Source: Allomesorhizobium camelthorni (GTDB lineage: Bacteria; Pseudomonadota; Alphaproteobacteria; Rhizobiales; Rhizobiaceae). From it: a stretch of 64,000 nucleotides of DNA. Position numbers and translations under genes: made by a program. Each line of letters starts with the position of its first letter. Within the stretch, counting starts at the first letter, position 1. The notes beneath the pieces were generated by a model. The model saw nothing but the letters and a program-made list of their open reading frames with translations, was not told the DNA's origin and made no database searches. Positions 36,329-45,804 of this stretch are shown here, piece by piece. Location of the stretch: positions 1-64,000 of the forward strand of contig NZ_JAAKZF010000030.1 of NCBI RefSeq assembly GCF_011045125.1, in the 5' to 3' direction.

Positions 36329-36932
36329 ATGCGCGTTGCTTGCCGTTTCCGCTCGCTGCTCGCGCCGATGCTCGGCGTCCTGCTGGCCGCCACTTTGCCC
36401 GCTGAGGCCAATGAGGGCGTAGCTGTCTTTTCCGATCCGTCGCCGATCGCCTCGATCGTCGGCGCCATCACCGAGATCGTCTACGCGCCTGGTGAGGAAA
36501 GTCATCTCGTCGCTCGCGATTCGACGAGCCAACCGAAAGCCGCGCTGAAGCTGCCCGACGTCGGCTACATGCGTCAGCCGTCGCCAGAGGGTGTTCTGTT
36601 GGTCAAGCCATCGGGGGTTCTCGTCCTGCATGGCAGCGGAGCGGCGAAAGCGGCCGACGTGCTGAAGAAATCGAACGGGCCCTTCATCGAAGCGCCCGAG
36701 CATTACAGCCATGAAGACATCCTCGAAAAAATCCGCGTCGTCGGCAAGGCGCTCGGCGTCGAAGCCAAGGCCGAAAAGTCGGCGGCCGAGATGGATGCGA
36801 AGCTGAAGGCGGCCGAGAAGCAGACCTCGTCGATCAAGGAACGCAAGCGCATCCTGTTCGTGCTGTCGACAAAGGGCGGCAAGATCCTTGCACCTGACAC
36901 AAGCACCGCCCGCGACGGCATCATGCTGCAGC
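36329..36932 (+). pseudogene. hmuT: HmuT, periplasmic heme-binding protein, 3' truncated
   Basis: The frame starts MRVACRFRSLLAPMLGVLLA, a signal peptide cut after about residue 27 (AEANEG), and continues with SIVGAITEIVYAPGEESHLV, ARDSTSQPKAALKLPDVGYM, RQPSPEGVLLVKPSGVL, the heme-binding protein pattern. Similarity stops near residue 200 of about 300, at TARDGIMLQ. From 36933 the DNA is a piece of a luciferase-like monooxygenase gene, and the frame runs on to 37090 as nonsense. The C-terminal lobe needed to close on heme is missing. Confidence 0.88.
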
Positions 36933-37115
36933 TATGCCAGCGACCGCGGGGCGGAGACCAACAGCCATCTCGACTATGCCCTCTTCCAGCGCCGGCTGTC
37001 TGGTGCACTGGTTCGGCGTCGCCAGCAGAGCCAGGACGGCTATCTCTGCACACCGACGCGGCAGGATCTGTCGTTCGAGACAATGTGTGAGGCGTGCCGA
37101 TCGGCAGCTGAACGC
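36933..37115 (+). pseudogene. Fragment of luciferase-like monooxygenase gene
   Basis: About 180 bases match 53149-53330 of the intact LLM gene: ccagcgccggctgtct, cgccagcagagccaggacgg and aggatctgtcgttcgagac are shared, with scattered changes and small deletions. It has no start, and the frame is lost. It lies at the break point of hmuT, so this sequence was involved in that rearrangement. 37116-37369 shows nothing recognisable. Confidence 0.85.
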
Positions 37116-37369
37116 ACGGTCAACGGTAGGGCACAGGGGCGGAAACCTACAGGTCGCTTTTAGCAGACGGTGGTACATAGACTCGAAAATACGTTGGAAA
37201 GGAGGATTTGAAGAATGCTTTGCCCATGGCCTCCATCATTCTTCCTATGGGTCTCAACCGGAACGCAGCAATCACCATGCTACTTGCACAGTGAGGATGC
37301 AGCTTCAGGATGCCGCGGGGACGAAGGGCGCTCAACAGCTGCAGGAGACCTCGCGTTGGAGAATTCACG

Positions 37370-37693
37370 ATGAGCGCTTTCGTAACCCGCGACGGCTCCA
37401 GATGGATGCCGCAATACCTGACCGCTATCGATGGCACGACTTGCATTGGCTGCGGCCGCTGCTTCAAGGTCTGCTCGCGCGAGGTCATGCACCTTTACGG
37501 CATCGATGAGGCGGGTGAAGTCCTCGGCGCCTGCGACGGCGAGGACGACGACTTCGATGGCGAGCTCAATCGCATGATCATGGTCGTCGACAATGCCGGC
37601 CGCTGCATTGGCTGTGGAGCCTGCGCCCGCGTCTGCCCGAAGAACTGCCAGACCCATGTTGCGGCCGATGAGCTCGCTGCATTGTCTGGCTGA
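37370..37693 (+). CDS. fdxB: FdxB, nif-specific ferredoxin III
   Basis: The ATG at 37370 (upstream GTTGGAGAATTCACG) gives 107 residues starting MSAFVTRDGSRWMPQYLTAI, the usual FdxB start. The two clusters are bound by CIGCGRCFKVC and CIGCGACARVCPKNC. It transfers electrons during nitrogenase function or cofactor assembly. In related genomes it follows nifENX, which is absent here, and precedes nifQ, which is present. No own promoter was found, so its expression in this place is uncertain. Confidence 0.93.
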   Translation: MSAFVTRDGSRWMPQYLTAIDGTTCIGCGRCFKVCSREVMHLYGIDEAGEVLGACDGEDDDFDGELNRMIMVVDNAGRCIGCGACARVCPKNCQTHVAADELAALSG

Positions 37694-37774
37694 CAAACCA
37701 GGAGAACGGCACCCATGTTTGCCCATCACCATGGCTGCCTCGGCGCCGACCAATAGCCGCCCATCGAGCCGGAG

Positions 37775-38311
37775 ATGGGATTTGACCAGCATGTGCTTGC
37801 TTGTGTCCTCTTGCGTGCCCTCGAGGAGGTCGAGGCCGGCGAGGCGACGGCGACTGAGGCAACCGGCCTTTCGCGGGCCGAGCTGCAGGATATCCTGATC
37901 GGCAGTTTCCCCACTATCTCTGCCAAGGCCTTCGCCTTGGAAAAGGTAACCGACCCCGAGCCGGATCTGGAGGAAGAACTTCTTCGCGGCCTGCTGCTCG
38001 CACATGCCCGGCCGGGCGAGGAGGCGAGCGCCCGGTTCGTCAAGATCATCGCTCGGCGTGCGATGCGCAATGACCATCTGTGGCAGGACCTTGGCCTTTT
38101 CAACAGGGCCGAACTCAGCCGCTTGCTTGCCACGCATTTCCCGACGCTGGCGGCCGGCAACACCCAAAACATGAAATGGAAGAAGTACTTTTACCGCAAG
38201 CTCTGCGAGGCTGAGGGCTTTTCGCTATGCACCGCGCCCAGTTGCCGAGAATGCAATGACTTCGAAAGCTGCTTCGGTCCGGAGGAAGGAGAAAGCCGCC
38301 TTGCACGGTAA
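37775..38311 (+). CDS. nifQ: NifQ, molybdenum donor for FeMo-cofactor
   Basis: A 178-residue protein with LLRGLLLAHARPGEEASARF, IIARRAMRNDHLWQDLGLFN, MKWKKYFYRKLCEAEGFSLC and the cluster motif C-X4-C-X2-C-X5-C (CTAPSCRECNDFESC) near the C-terminus. NifQ carries a Mo-Fe-S cluster and delivers Mo to NifEN/NifH. The start at 37775 (MGFDQHVLA) is the first in-frame codon after a stop; the sequence before it suggests that some N-terminal codons may have been lost. It follows fdxB on the same strand. Confidence 0.92.
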   Translation: MGFDQHVLACVLLRALEEVEAGEATATEATGLSRAELQDILIGSFPTISAKAFALEKVTDPEPDLEEELLRGLLLAHARPGEEASARFVKIIARRAMRNDHLWQDLGLFNRAELSRLLATHFPTLAAGNTQNMKWKKYFYRKLCEAEGFSLCTAPSCRECNDFESCFGPEEGESRLAR

Positions 38312-38706
38312 AGAACGGGATCGGCTTGGAGAGTGGCTTTCGCAAGCGCTACAAGGCCGCCGAGGCTCGGTCTATGCTTCGCTCGAGCAGCCTCCCCAAC
38401 GTATTGAACCACTTCGTTGAGCCATTCCTTGCTTGTGATCTGTATAAGGTCCGGAGGCGCCAAACAGACTCCAGAGGCCACCCATCCGGCGATGGCGCTG
38501 TCGCCAGATCAAGAGTGTGGTTGGATTGCGAGACGTCGCTCTCGTGACGCGACAAGACGAGGACTTCACGACGTCCCGAACATTGGGCAAGCGGCTTCTC
38601 GACGTCAAGGCAACGCTTCCGCGGCACGTCCGCATAGCCTTACCCGAAAGCGTGCAACGCAGCCGAGCTGCGGGATCGTGGCGCCGCGCTTGGAACGCCG
38701 CTAGTC
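38312..38706. other. Gap without recognisable gene
   Basis: About 395 bases after nifQ. There are open frames on both strands (one reads RTLGKRLLDVKATLPRHVRI on the plus strand) but no family I recognise and no good ribosome site. It is probably decayed sequence. Confidence 0.4.
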
Positions 38707-38868
38707 TTAATTCGTCTCTTTCTTCAAACCCTGCCATAGGGATCGAAGTTTGCCCGTGACCCGATCTGGTTCCTGAAGCACAGCAATGACGAGAGCCGCG
38801 CAGCAGACCGCCACAAAGGCGAATATCGTCGAGAGATACAAACTGTCGATGATAGCAAGCATTTCCAT
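38707..38868 (-). CDS. Small single-span membrane protein, unknown
   Basis: A 53-residue frame, MEMLAIIDSLYLSTIFAFVA onward, with one hydrophobic helix (about 12-31) followed by QEPDRVTGKLRSLWQGLKK, a positively charged tail. The pattern resembles small inner-membrane accessory peptides, but I cannot name a family. A GGAGG lies about 20 bases upstream of the ATG, which is too far to be a strong ribosome site. Downstream on the plus side lies only non-coding sequence. Confidence 0.35.
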   Translation of the reverse strand: MEMLAIIDSLYLSTIFAFVAVCCAALVIAVLQEPDRVTGKLRSLWQGLKKETN

Positions 38869-39379
38869 TTCGAACTGCCCCGCTGTCCTCCAACGTCATG
38901 GACGCTTGGCCATTGCGCAAGCCCTAATCAGCCAGTTGCTGCTCCTCTCCCCTTAATCTTCGATCCGCAGCAGGCCGACCGAGCTGAAGCTCGCGCGCTG
39001 GTACAAGGCGATGTGCAATGACCGGGGGTCTCTTGTGCGGCTGCGCGTGTTGAGCCTCGGCGCCTGCTGACAGTCGACGATCAGGGCGCGACGCGGCAAC
39101 GTCGATGTCTTCGATGCAAGCTTCGGGAAAGCGCGGCTTGGCGCAGGCGAGCCGGTTCCTGACGATCGCGACTGGAGCTGGACCTGACGGAGGCCATCGG
39201 GAATTGGGCCCGCTTAGGATGGCGCCGTCAATTTGTTGCGGACGCTAATCCACCATCTGGAAGTGCAAGCAGCCCGTTTAGTCGGAGCGACCACTCTGCG
39301 AAAGGGATTCCAGCTCACCAATTCCGAGTGCTTGTCCCATCGGTCAGCAGCTTCTGAATTTGGGTGGCGGCCAGCGGGA
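38869..39379. other. Gap without recognisable gene
   Basis: About 510 bases downstream of kup. No open frame on either strand gives a protein I recognise. Short GC-rich segments look like remains of coding DNA but are too decayed to name. Confidence 0.4.
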
Positions 39380-41302
39380 TCAGACCGTGACTTGGGTGCC
39401 GACCTCGACCACGCGGCCGGTCGGAATTTGGAAATAGCGCGTTGCGTCCGCAGCCGTGCTGGCAAGCCCGATGAACAGCCGGTCCTGCCATAGCGGCATG
39501 CCGGAATTGGGTGATGCCTTGATCGAGCGCCGCGACAGGAAGAAGGAAGTCGACATGATATCGAACTTCCAGCCTTGCTTGCGGCAGATCGCCATCGCCT
39601 TCGGGATGTTCGGCTGCTCCATGTAGCCGAACCTCATCGTCACCCGCATGAAGAGATCGTTGATCGGCGTCATCTTGATCCGTTCGCTGTCAGGAACGGT
39701 CGGATGCTGCGCCGTCACCACCGACAGGATCACGTTCTGCTCATGCAGCACCTTGTAGTGCTTCAAGCTGTGCATCATCGCCGCCGGCGCGCTCATCCGA
39801 TCGCTGGTCAGGAACACGGCGGTGCCGGGCACAAGCTGCGGTGGCTTCGCTGCCATCTGCTCGGCAATGAAATCGAGCGGGATCTCGCTCTTGCGGGATT
39901 TCTCGAAGAGGAGGCGGGTCCCGCGCACCCAGGTCACCATAACGACAAGAACTGCGCCAGCAATAAGGATCGACACCCAGCCGCCTTCGAGCACTTTCAC
40001 GATATTCGCCAGGAAGAAGCCGACATCGACGACTCCGAAAAAGACTGCCAGCGCAAGCGCCGGCAGGAGCGTCCACCTCCAGATTCGCCTCGTCACGACA
40101 TAGAGCAGGATTGTCGTCACAACCATGTTGCCGGTGACCGATATGCCGTAGGCTGAAGCGAGGGCGCTGGACTCACCAAAGCCGACAACCAGCAGCATCA
40201 CCGACAACGCGAGCAGCAGGTTCACGCGCGGCAGGTAGATCTGCCCGGATTGCGTTTCGGAGGTATGCCGGATTTCGAAACGCGGAAGCATGTTGAGCTG
40301 CACGGCCTGTCGCACCAGTGAATAAGCGCCGGAAATCACAGCCTGGCTGGCGATCACGGTTGCTGCCGTAGCCAGCGCCACCATCGGCACCAACGTCCAG
40401 CCGTGGTTCATCTCGAAGAATGGATGTCCGATCATACCGCCTCGGGAGAGAACGAATGCGCCTTGCCCGAAATAGCTGAGCAGCAGGCACGGGAATACGA
40501 TCATCAGCCAGGCCAGCACGATCGGCCTGCGGCCAAAATGACCGAGATCAGCGTAGAGCGCTTCAGCCCCTGTGACCGCAAGAAACACGGCGCCAATGGT
40601 CACGAAGGCAGTGCTAGGCGAATGGCTGAGAAAATATGCGATATGGAGCGGGTTGATGGCCGCCAGAACGCTCGGATCGTCCGCGATGTGCATCAGTCCG
40701 GAAAGCCCGATCGCGACAAACCACAGCGCGGTGACCGGTCCGAATACCGATGCAACACTGCCGGTTCCAAAACGCTGAACCGCAAACAGCGCGGCCAGAA
40801 TAATCAGCGTGATAGGCACGACGTAGGGGTCGAAGGCCGGCGTTACCACTTCGAGACCTTCGACCGCCGAGAGCACCGAGATTGCCGGTGTGATGACGGC
40901 GTCACCGAGAAACAGCGCCGCGCCACACATTCCAACCCACAGGATCACCGACGACGAGCGTTTTGAAAGACCCCGTCGCGCAAGCGCCATCAGCGACAGC
41001 GTACCGCCCTCTCGCCTGTTGTCGGCTCGAAGCACGAAGACGATATATTTGATGGTGACGATAATCGTCAGCGCCCAGACGATCAGCGACAAAATGCCGA
41101 GAACGTCCTCCCGTCCTGCCTGATTTCCGCCGGTCGACGCACGCAGCGCCTCGCGAAGAGCGTAGATCGGGCTGGTGCCGATATCGCCATAAACAACGCC
41201 GAGCGCACCAAGCATTAAGATTATGAGATTGGACTGGCCAAGCGAGTCCTTGGCTGCAGGCTGCGTAGAATCGGCGTGCCCGCCAGCATCATCATTGGCC
41301 AT
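39380..41302 (-). CDS. kup: Kup, potassium uptake protein
   Basis: A 640-residue inner-membrane transporter of the KUP/HAK/KT family. The N-terminal stretch [20 protein letters not shown] is diagnostic; twelve helices follow (about 20-440), with [32 protein letters not shown] and [20 protein letters not shown], and a cytoplasmic C-terminal domain ends [11 protein letters not shown]. It imports K+ with H+. Rhizobia often carry extra kup copies on symbiotic replicons. The gene stands alone and looks intact. Confidence 0.95.
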   Translation of the reverse strand: MANDDAGGHADSTQPAAKDSLGQSNLIILMLGALGVVYGDIGTSPIYALREALRASTGGNQAGREDVLGILSLIVWALTIIVTIKYIVFVLRADNRREGGTLSLMALARRGLSKRSSSVILWVGMCGAALFLGDAVITPAISVLSAVEGLEVVTPAFDPYVVPITLIILAALFAVQRFGTGSVASVFGPVTALWFVAIGLSGLMHIADDPSVLAAINPLHIAYFLSHSPSTAFVTIGAVFLAVTGAEALYADLGHFGRRPIVLAWLMIVFPCLLLSYFGQGAFVLSRGGMIGHPFFEMNHGWTLVPMVALATAATVIASQAVISGAYSLVRQAVQLNMLPRFEIRHTSETQSGQIYLPRVNLLLALSVMLLVVGFGESSALASAYGISVTGNMVVTTILLYVVTRRIWRWTLLPALALAVFFGVVDVGFFLANIVKVLEGGWVSILIAGAVLVVMVTWVRGTRLLFEKSRKSEIPLDFIAEQMAAKPPQLVPGTAVFLTSDRMSAPAAMMHSLKHYKVLHEQNVILSVVTAQHPTVPDSERIKMTPINDLFMRVTMRFGYMEQPNIPKAMAICRKQGWKFDIMSTSFFLSRRSIKASPNSGMPLWQDRLFIGLASTAADATRYFQIPTGRVVEVGTQVTV

Positions 41303-41469
41303 AGACGATCACTCCATCCAGAACTGGCGGGCTCCGGTAGTCCTGTTGCAACGCAAAAGCAATTGGTTTCGTTGCCGCAACCCTTACCGGGCGCGGTCCA
41401 ACTCCGTAACCTAGTCAACGAGCATCGACGCTAAAGGCCGAGCCAGGGGCTATCCTGACTCCCCTCGCG

Positions 41470-41935
41470 GCGACCGACTCGACGAACGGCTATGCCTTCA
41501 TCTTCTCAGGCAGCATCAGCCACAGATGCCTGCCACGAGAACGATGATATGGGCGGCAGGATTGCAGCCGCGATGTTCCTGCCTAGTCTGAGCTTCAGCC
41601 CGGCCTTCGGTTTCCAACTCGGCCGCAGTGCCATCCGCGACCCACAAGGAAGCGATGGCGGGACGCAGTGAAGCAGCTCCCCAGATGGTTGCGCGGACTC
41701 TTTGAGCTGCGCGTTTCTCCTGAGCCGGAGGCGCCATCAACCAGGCGGTTCGTAAGCCAGGCGCGAAGCTCTTGGGGAGGGAACGGATGTACCAGCTGCG
41801 CGTAGCCGCCAACGAGCTCAGCGGCGGAGCGCCATCGTCCGCCAGAAGCCGTAAGCGTCATCCTCAATGATCTGGAATCCGAACCTGCGCGCCAAGGCGG
41901 CAATGGCGTCACGCCGCTCGATCCGGCACCTGCCG
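41470..41935 (-). pseudogene. MocR/PdxR-type aminotransferase-regulator, C-terminal remnant
   Basis: On the minus strand, pieces read [19 protein letters not shown], then a break, then RSWYIRSLPKSFAPGLRTAW, LMAPPAQEKRAAQRVRATIW and RPAIASLWVADGTAAELETE. These match the aminotransferase part of GntR/MocR-type regulators, with the PLP Lys region RSLPKS present. The N-terminal DNA-binding domain is missing and the pieces lie in different frames, so this is dead. Confidence 0.65.
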
Positions 41936-42175
41936 ACAAGCGGCTCCACGCCATCCGCGATGTCATCGCGACGGTGGAATCCATGCCGCTGATCACCGCG
42001 TCGATCCTGTCCAAGAAACTCGCCGCCGGACTTCCTGACCGGGCGGTTTCGAGCCGGGCGGCGGGAGGAGGTGACGCCGAGATGCTGCAGGCGGCCGGCA
42101 TTGCCGGATCCAACCGGGAAGGCATGGATCGCGCCGCCCGGGCGTTGCAGGGCGGCAAGGCTGCGGAAGTTATGC
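41905..42175 (+). pseudogene. deoA: Thymidine phosphorylase (DeoA), internal fragment
   Basis: The plus strand reads [36 protein letters not shown] and, further on, [35 protein letters not shown]. These are separate blocks of the thymidine phosphorylase family (the residue 165-190 and about 265-300 regions), with the part between them deleted. A further C-terminal block follows at 42690-42835, beyond the antitoxin gene. Confidence 0.7.
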
Positions 42176-42177
42176 GA

Positions 42178-42200
42178 GTTTTCTGTATAATGCAGAAAAC
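42178..42200. promoter_or_regulatory. Palindromic operator/promoter of the antitoxin gene
   Basis: The 23-base palindrome begins gttttctg, has tataat in the centre and ends cagaaaac, with the arms exactly complementary. It overlaps a TATAAT-like -10 box and lies 16 bases before the antitoxin ATG. This is the usual layout for autorepression by a Phd/YefM antitoxin. Confidence 0.65.
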
Positions 42201-42216
42201 ACAGACTGGAGCCGAC

Positions 42217-42483
42217 ATGCAGACCAAATCAGTCTCCACCGCCGAATTTATCCGGCATTTCGGGCGCTACCATGACGAGGCGCAGCGCGCCCCGCTCACC
42301 CTCACCAAGCATGGCCGCGCCTCGGTTGTCGTCCTTTCGGCCGAAATCTTCGAGCGGCTGATAGCCCAAGATGACCCACGGCGCGCCTACGCCGCCGGCG
42401 AGACGCCGCCGGACCTGGCCAAAATCCTTGTGAGCGAGCTTGACCGCCAGTCGGCCGAATACGAGGCCGGAAAGAATGAATGA
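42217..42483 (+). CDS. Phd/YefM-type antitoxin
   Basis: The ATG at 42217 (CTGGAGCCGAC upstream) gives 88 residues: [40 protein letters not shown] and a charged C-terminal half. The N-terminal pattern (S-x-x-EF-x-x-x-F-x-x-x, then L-x-I-T-x-HGR-x-x-x-V-L-x-x-E) is that of Phd/YefM/RelB-like antitoxins, which bind DNA and neutralise a toxin. A downstream overlapping frame of 39 codons (42476-42595) is the only candidate partner. The unit sits between two pieces of a broken deoA, so it appears to have been inserted there. Confidence 0.7.
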   Translation: MQTKSVSTAEFIRHFGRYHDEAQRAPLTLTKHGRASVVVLSAEIFERLIAQDDPRRAYAAGETPPDLAKILVSELDRQSAEYEAGKNE

Positions 42484-42595
42484 CCGCTTTGTGAGCGGAT
42501 CGATCGTCAGAGCGGTGCAGGTTTTGAACGGCAGGGCGCAAGCCACCGGACCGGACCAAGAGGCGAGATCGCCACCGGCCGGCCTAATCCGCTGA
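42476..42595 (+). CDS. Short frame overlapping the antitoxin gene, possible toxin remnant
   Basis: A 39-residue frame ([20 protein letters not shown] onward) starts within the last codons of the antitoxin, the overlap typical of toxin-antitoxin pairs. It is too short for known toxins such as Doc, RelE or YoeB and shows none of their motifs, so it may be a truncated toxin or not a gene. Confidence 0.3.
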   Translation: MNDRFVSGSIVRAVQVLNGRAQATGPDQEARSPPAGLIR

Positions 42596-42689
42596 TCGCG
42601 ACGCGCAAGTAAGGACAAACTCACCGAGTGGGCGACGACAGCCGTCGGCGGGTACGGTTCGGCGTCCCAAGCGAGGTACATCATTCCAT

Positions 42690-42835
42690 ACCGGCTACAA
42701 ACCGCCCAATTGCCAGCAAGCTCGGCGCGGAGGTGGAAGCCGGCGAGGCGCTGGCGCTGGTCCATGCGAGATCCGAGGCCGACGCGGAAGAGGCGGTCGC
42801 TGCGATCCATGATCGGCGAAACGAAGCCTGCAACC
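42690..42835 (+). pseudogene. deoA: Thymidine phosphorylase (DeoA), C-terminal fragment
   Basis: The frame reads PIASKLGAEVEAGEALALVH and ARSEADAEEAVAAIHD, which matches the DeoA C-terminus (G-x-x-V-x-x-G-x-P-L-A-x-V-H-A). It continues the gene begun at 41905 after an interruption of about 500 bases that holds the antitoxin gene. Confidence 0.65.
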
Positions 42836-42926
42836 GCCAAAGTAATCGTGCGCACAATCGCGCCGCGCGGCTGATGCGATTGCACCTCTCGCTGCGCGGC
42901 ACTGAGGACCCCTCCTGTTATGTGGT

Positions 42927-44159
42927 CTAGATTCCGCGCTCCGGGCCGAGCAGGAACACTGTCAGGGCGGCGAGGAGCGTGGCAACCGCGCTGTAGGCAA
43001 AGGCACTGTCAACGCCGGCATTGTCCACCAGTAGTCCGCCGAAAATCACGCCGGCTGCAATGGCCACTTGGAACGTTGCGGCCATCAGCACACCGGCGCT
43101 CTCGGCCTGCTCGGGAGCGGCGCGCAGCACCATCCATGTCTGTGATCCCACCGGCACCGCGCCGAAGGCAAAGCCCCATGCGGCAACCGCGATCGCCGAG
43201 GCCGACGCCGATGGTCCCACCGTCAGCAGCGAGACAGCGGCTATCGCTATGGTCAGGGCCGGCAGGGCCGCGACTGCCTTGAGGCTGTGCTTGGCCAGGA
43301 ATGCGCCGGCTAAATTGCCGAAGATGCCGCCGATGCCAAAGGCGAGCAACACTAGCGAGATCGTCTCGGGATCGAGCGTGGGAGCCTTCTCGAAGAAGGG
43401 GCGGATATAGGTGAAGCCGGCGAAGTGCCCGGAAGCGACCAGCAGGACGACCAAAAGCGCGACCCTGATCGTCGGAGTCCTGGCCACATCCAGCAGACTG
43501 CGGAAGCTAGCCACTGCAATCGGAGGCAGCCTCGGAATGGTTATGAGTTGCACCAACAGTGTAAAGGCGCCAACGACTGCGGCGATCATGAAGGCGGTTC
43601 GCCATCCCCAGATTTCGCCGACATAGGCGCCGATTGGAGCCGCGCAAACGTTAGCGACGGAAACGCCGGTGAGGATGATCGACATGGCGCGCGGCAGGAG
43701 GTCATTTGGAACGAGCCGCATCGCCAGCGCTGCCGAAATCGACCAGAAGCCTCCGATCGCTATGCCGAGCACGACGCGCGCGGTCAGGAAGACCGGCACC
43801 GACCACGCGACGGCCGCCAGAACGTTCGATAGGATCAGCAGCAGCGTCATCGCCCACATGACGATCCTGCGGTCCAGGCGCTTTGTGATGATGGCCATTG
43901 TCGGGGCGGAGATCGCCCCAACGATCGCGGTCGCTGTCATGCCCTGTCCAGCCACACCGTGGGTGATACCGAGATCATGCGCGAGCGGCGTCAGCACGCT
44001 GGCAGGCAGAAACTCTGCCGTCACCAGGCCGAAGCTGCCCAATGCAAGCGAAATGACCCCACCCCATGCGGGACCGGACCGTTGATCGGGCTTTTCTGGG
44101 TCGTGCAGAACTGCCTCCATGAAGCTTGTCGCGGATTCGGTCATGGACAGGGTCTCCAT
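42927..44159 (-). CDS. MFS efflux transporter (DHA1 family)
   Basis: A 410-residue protein with twelve predicted helices, SLALGSFGLVTAEFLPASVL at the start, ITKRLDRRIVMWAMTLLLIL in the loop 2-3 region and RVVLGIAIGGFWSISAALAM, MRLVPNDLLPRAMSIILTGV in helix 4-5, the pattern of arabinose/ribonucleoside/drug efflux members (AraJ, NepI). It sits in the inner membrane and probably exports a small metabolite by proton exchange. It follows rpoN2 on the same strand after 42 bases, so it may be co-transcribed. The substrate is unknown. Confidence 0.88.
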   Translation of the reverse strand: METLSMTESATSFMEAVLHDPEKPDQRSGPAWGGVISLALGSFGLVTAEFLPASVLTPLAHDLGITHGVAGQGMTATAIVGAISAPTMAIITKRLDRRIVMWAMTLLLILSNVLAAVAWSVPVFLTARVVLGIAIGGFWSISAALAMRLVPNDLLPRAMSIILTGVSVANVCAAPIGAYVGEIWGWRTAFMIAAVVGAFTLLVQLITIPRLPPIAVASFRSLLDVARTPTIRVALLVVLLVASGHFAGFTYIRPFFEKAPTLDPETISLVLLAFGIGGIFGNLAGAFLAKHSLKAVAALPALTIAIAAVSLLTVGPSASASAIAVAAWGFAFGAVPVGSQTWMVLRAAPEQAESAGVLMAATFQVAIAAGVIFGGLLVDNAGVDSAFAYSAVATLLAALTVFLLGPERGI

Positions 44160-44201
44160 GTGTGGATGCCCTGCACCATGGGGTGGCTTCGTTGACCCGC
44201 A

Positions 44202-45641
44202 TTAAACCCCTAGTCGCTTTTCCCGGCGCCGTTGCACGGAGGAGGGGATGTTCATCGCTTCCCGATATTTTGTGACTGTGCGGCGCGCGACATCGATGCC
44301 GGTTTCCTTGAGCCGAACGACGATGCCCTCGTCGGAAAGCACGTCATCGGGCGATTCTACGGCGATTATCGCTTTGATCCGATGGCGGACAGCTTCGGCG
44401 GAGTGCGCGTCGCCGCCTTGGGAGGAGGCGATCGCGACGGTGAAAAAGTACTTAAGTTCGAACACGCCGCGCGGGGTAAGCATGTACTTGTTCGACGTCA
44501 CCCGGCTTACCGTCGACTCGTGCACGTTGATCGCGTCAGCGACAGTCCTAAGACTGAGCGGCCGCAGGTGGTCGACGCCGTGCTGCAAAAAGGCATCCTG
44601 CTGGCGGACGATTTCAACCGCAACCTTAAGGATCGTCTTGGCGCGCTGATCGAGGCTGCGGATTAGCCAGTTCGCGTTTTGGAGGCATTCGTTGAGAAAT
44701 GCCTGATCTTTCGAACCTTGTACGGTCAGGCGTGACACTTCTGCGAAGTAGGTTTGGTTGATCAGTACTTTGGGCAGCGTGTCCGGATCAAGTTCGACTT
44801 GCCATCCACCTGCGGGCGAGGGCAGGACCAAGACGTCGGGTATGATCGATTGCGGCTCTCCGGATTGAAATCGGTCTCCAGGCTTGGGGTCGAGCGCACG
44901 GATTTCACGCAACATGTCGAGAAGGTCGTCTTCATCGACGCCGCAATGCTGCTTCAAGGCCTGAAAATCGCGTCGCGCAACCATCTTAAGATTGGCAACC
45001 AAAGCTGCCATCGCCGGGTCGAACCGGTCTCGCTGGCGCAGCTGTATCTCAAGGCATTCGCTGAGGGTTCGCGCAAAGATTCCCGATGGATCGAACTGCT
45101 GCAATGTTTCGAGAACCCGTTCCACATCAGCCTCCCGGACGTTCAAGCTACTGGCCAGCTCCAAAAGGTTTACTTGAAGATAGCCGGTGTCTTCGAGATG
45201 AGCGGCAAGCTCGCCAGCAATCAGCCGCTCCTGCGGTGTGAATGCGGTGAGGGCTATCTGACGAGCGACATGGTCGTGCAATGTTTCGGTGAAGGCGGCA
45301 AACTCGTCGAGCGCAGGGCGACTACCCGTCGGATTATTCGTCGTGTTGCGTGTTGATTTCCATTGCCCGAGCCGTTCTGGAGACCCGGCCCTGGTCAGCC
45401 CGTCAACGTCGTTTCCGTCTGCGCCGGTGCGCTGATCCGCCCCGAAAATCGACGGAACATCGCCAACAGGCCCGCTGTCGTTTGACGCAGCTTCCAAAAG
45501 CGGATTCTTATCGAGTTCCTGTTCCACGTACTGATGCAATTCGGCATGCGCCAATTGCAGCAAGCGAATCGACTCAATGAGTTGAGGCGACGTAACCATA
45601 GATAGCTTCTGGCGCTGAAGCAGGCTTGCTGAGGAATGCAT
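44202..45641 (-). CDS. rpoN: RpoN, sigma54 (second, symbiotic copy)
   Basis: A 479-residue sigma54. Region I is Gln/Leu-rich (LLQRQKLSMVTSPQLIESIR), then an acidic linker, the core-binding domain (QQFDPSGIFARTLSECLEIQ), a helix-turn-helix (HESTVSRVTSNKYMLTPRG) and the RpoN box ARRTVTKYREAMNIP near the C-terminus. It recognises the -24/-12 promoters listed here. It follows prxS by 163 bases on the same strand, as in Rhizobium etli, where prxS-rpoN2 form an operon used in bacteroids. The gene is slightly shorter than the chromosomal type in the linker. Confidence 0.95.
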   Translation of the reverse strand: MHSSASLLQRQKLSMVTSPQLIESIRLLQLAHAELHQYVEQELDKNPLLEAASNDSGPVGDVPSIFGADQRTGADGNDVDGLTRAGSPERLGQWKSTRNTTNNPTGSRPALDEFAAFTETLHDHVARQIALTAFTPQERLIAGELAAHLEDTGYLQVNLLELASSLNVREADVERVLETLQQFDPSGIFARTLSECLEIQLRQRDRFDPAMAALVANLKMVARRDFQALKQHCGVDEDDLLDMLREIRALDPKPGDRFQSGEPQSIIPDVLVLPSPAGGWQVELDPDTLPKVLINQTYFAEVSRLTVQGSKDQAFLNECLQNANWLIRSLDQRAKTILKVAVEIVRQQDAFLQHGVDHLRPLSLRTVADAINVHESTVSRVTSNKYMLTPRGVFELKYFFTVAIASSQGGDAHSAEAVRHRIKAIIAVESPDDVLSDEGIVVRLKETGIDVARRTVTKYREAMNIPSSVQRRREKRLGV

Positions 45642-45804
45642 GGTAGCGCGAATATCCTATCGAGGGGCTCTTGGGACTTTGAGGTGTTGACTCCTTTAAA
45701 GCGCGCCGCATTTGCACGGCCTCATGCGACGCGCTTTCGAGTTTTGTTTCTTTTGCATGTCATTGCCCCAAACCGCTGCACGCGATCGGGCGACATGTCC
45801 TAGG

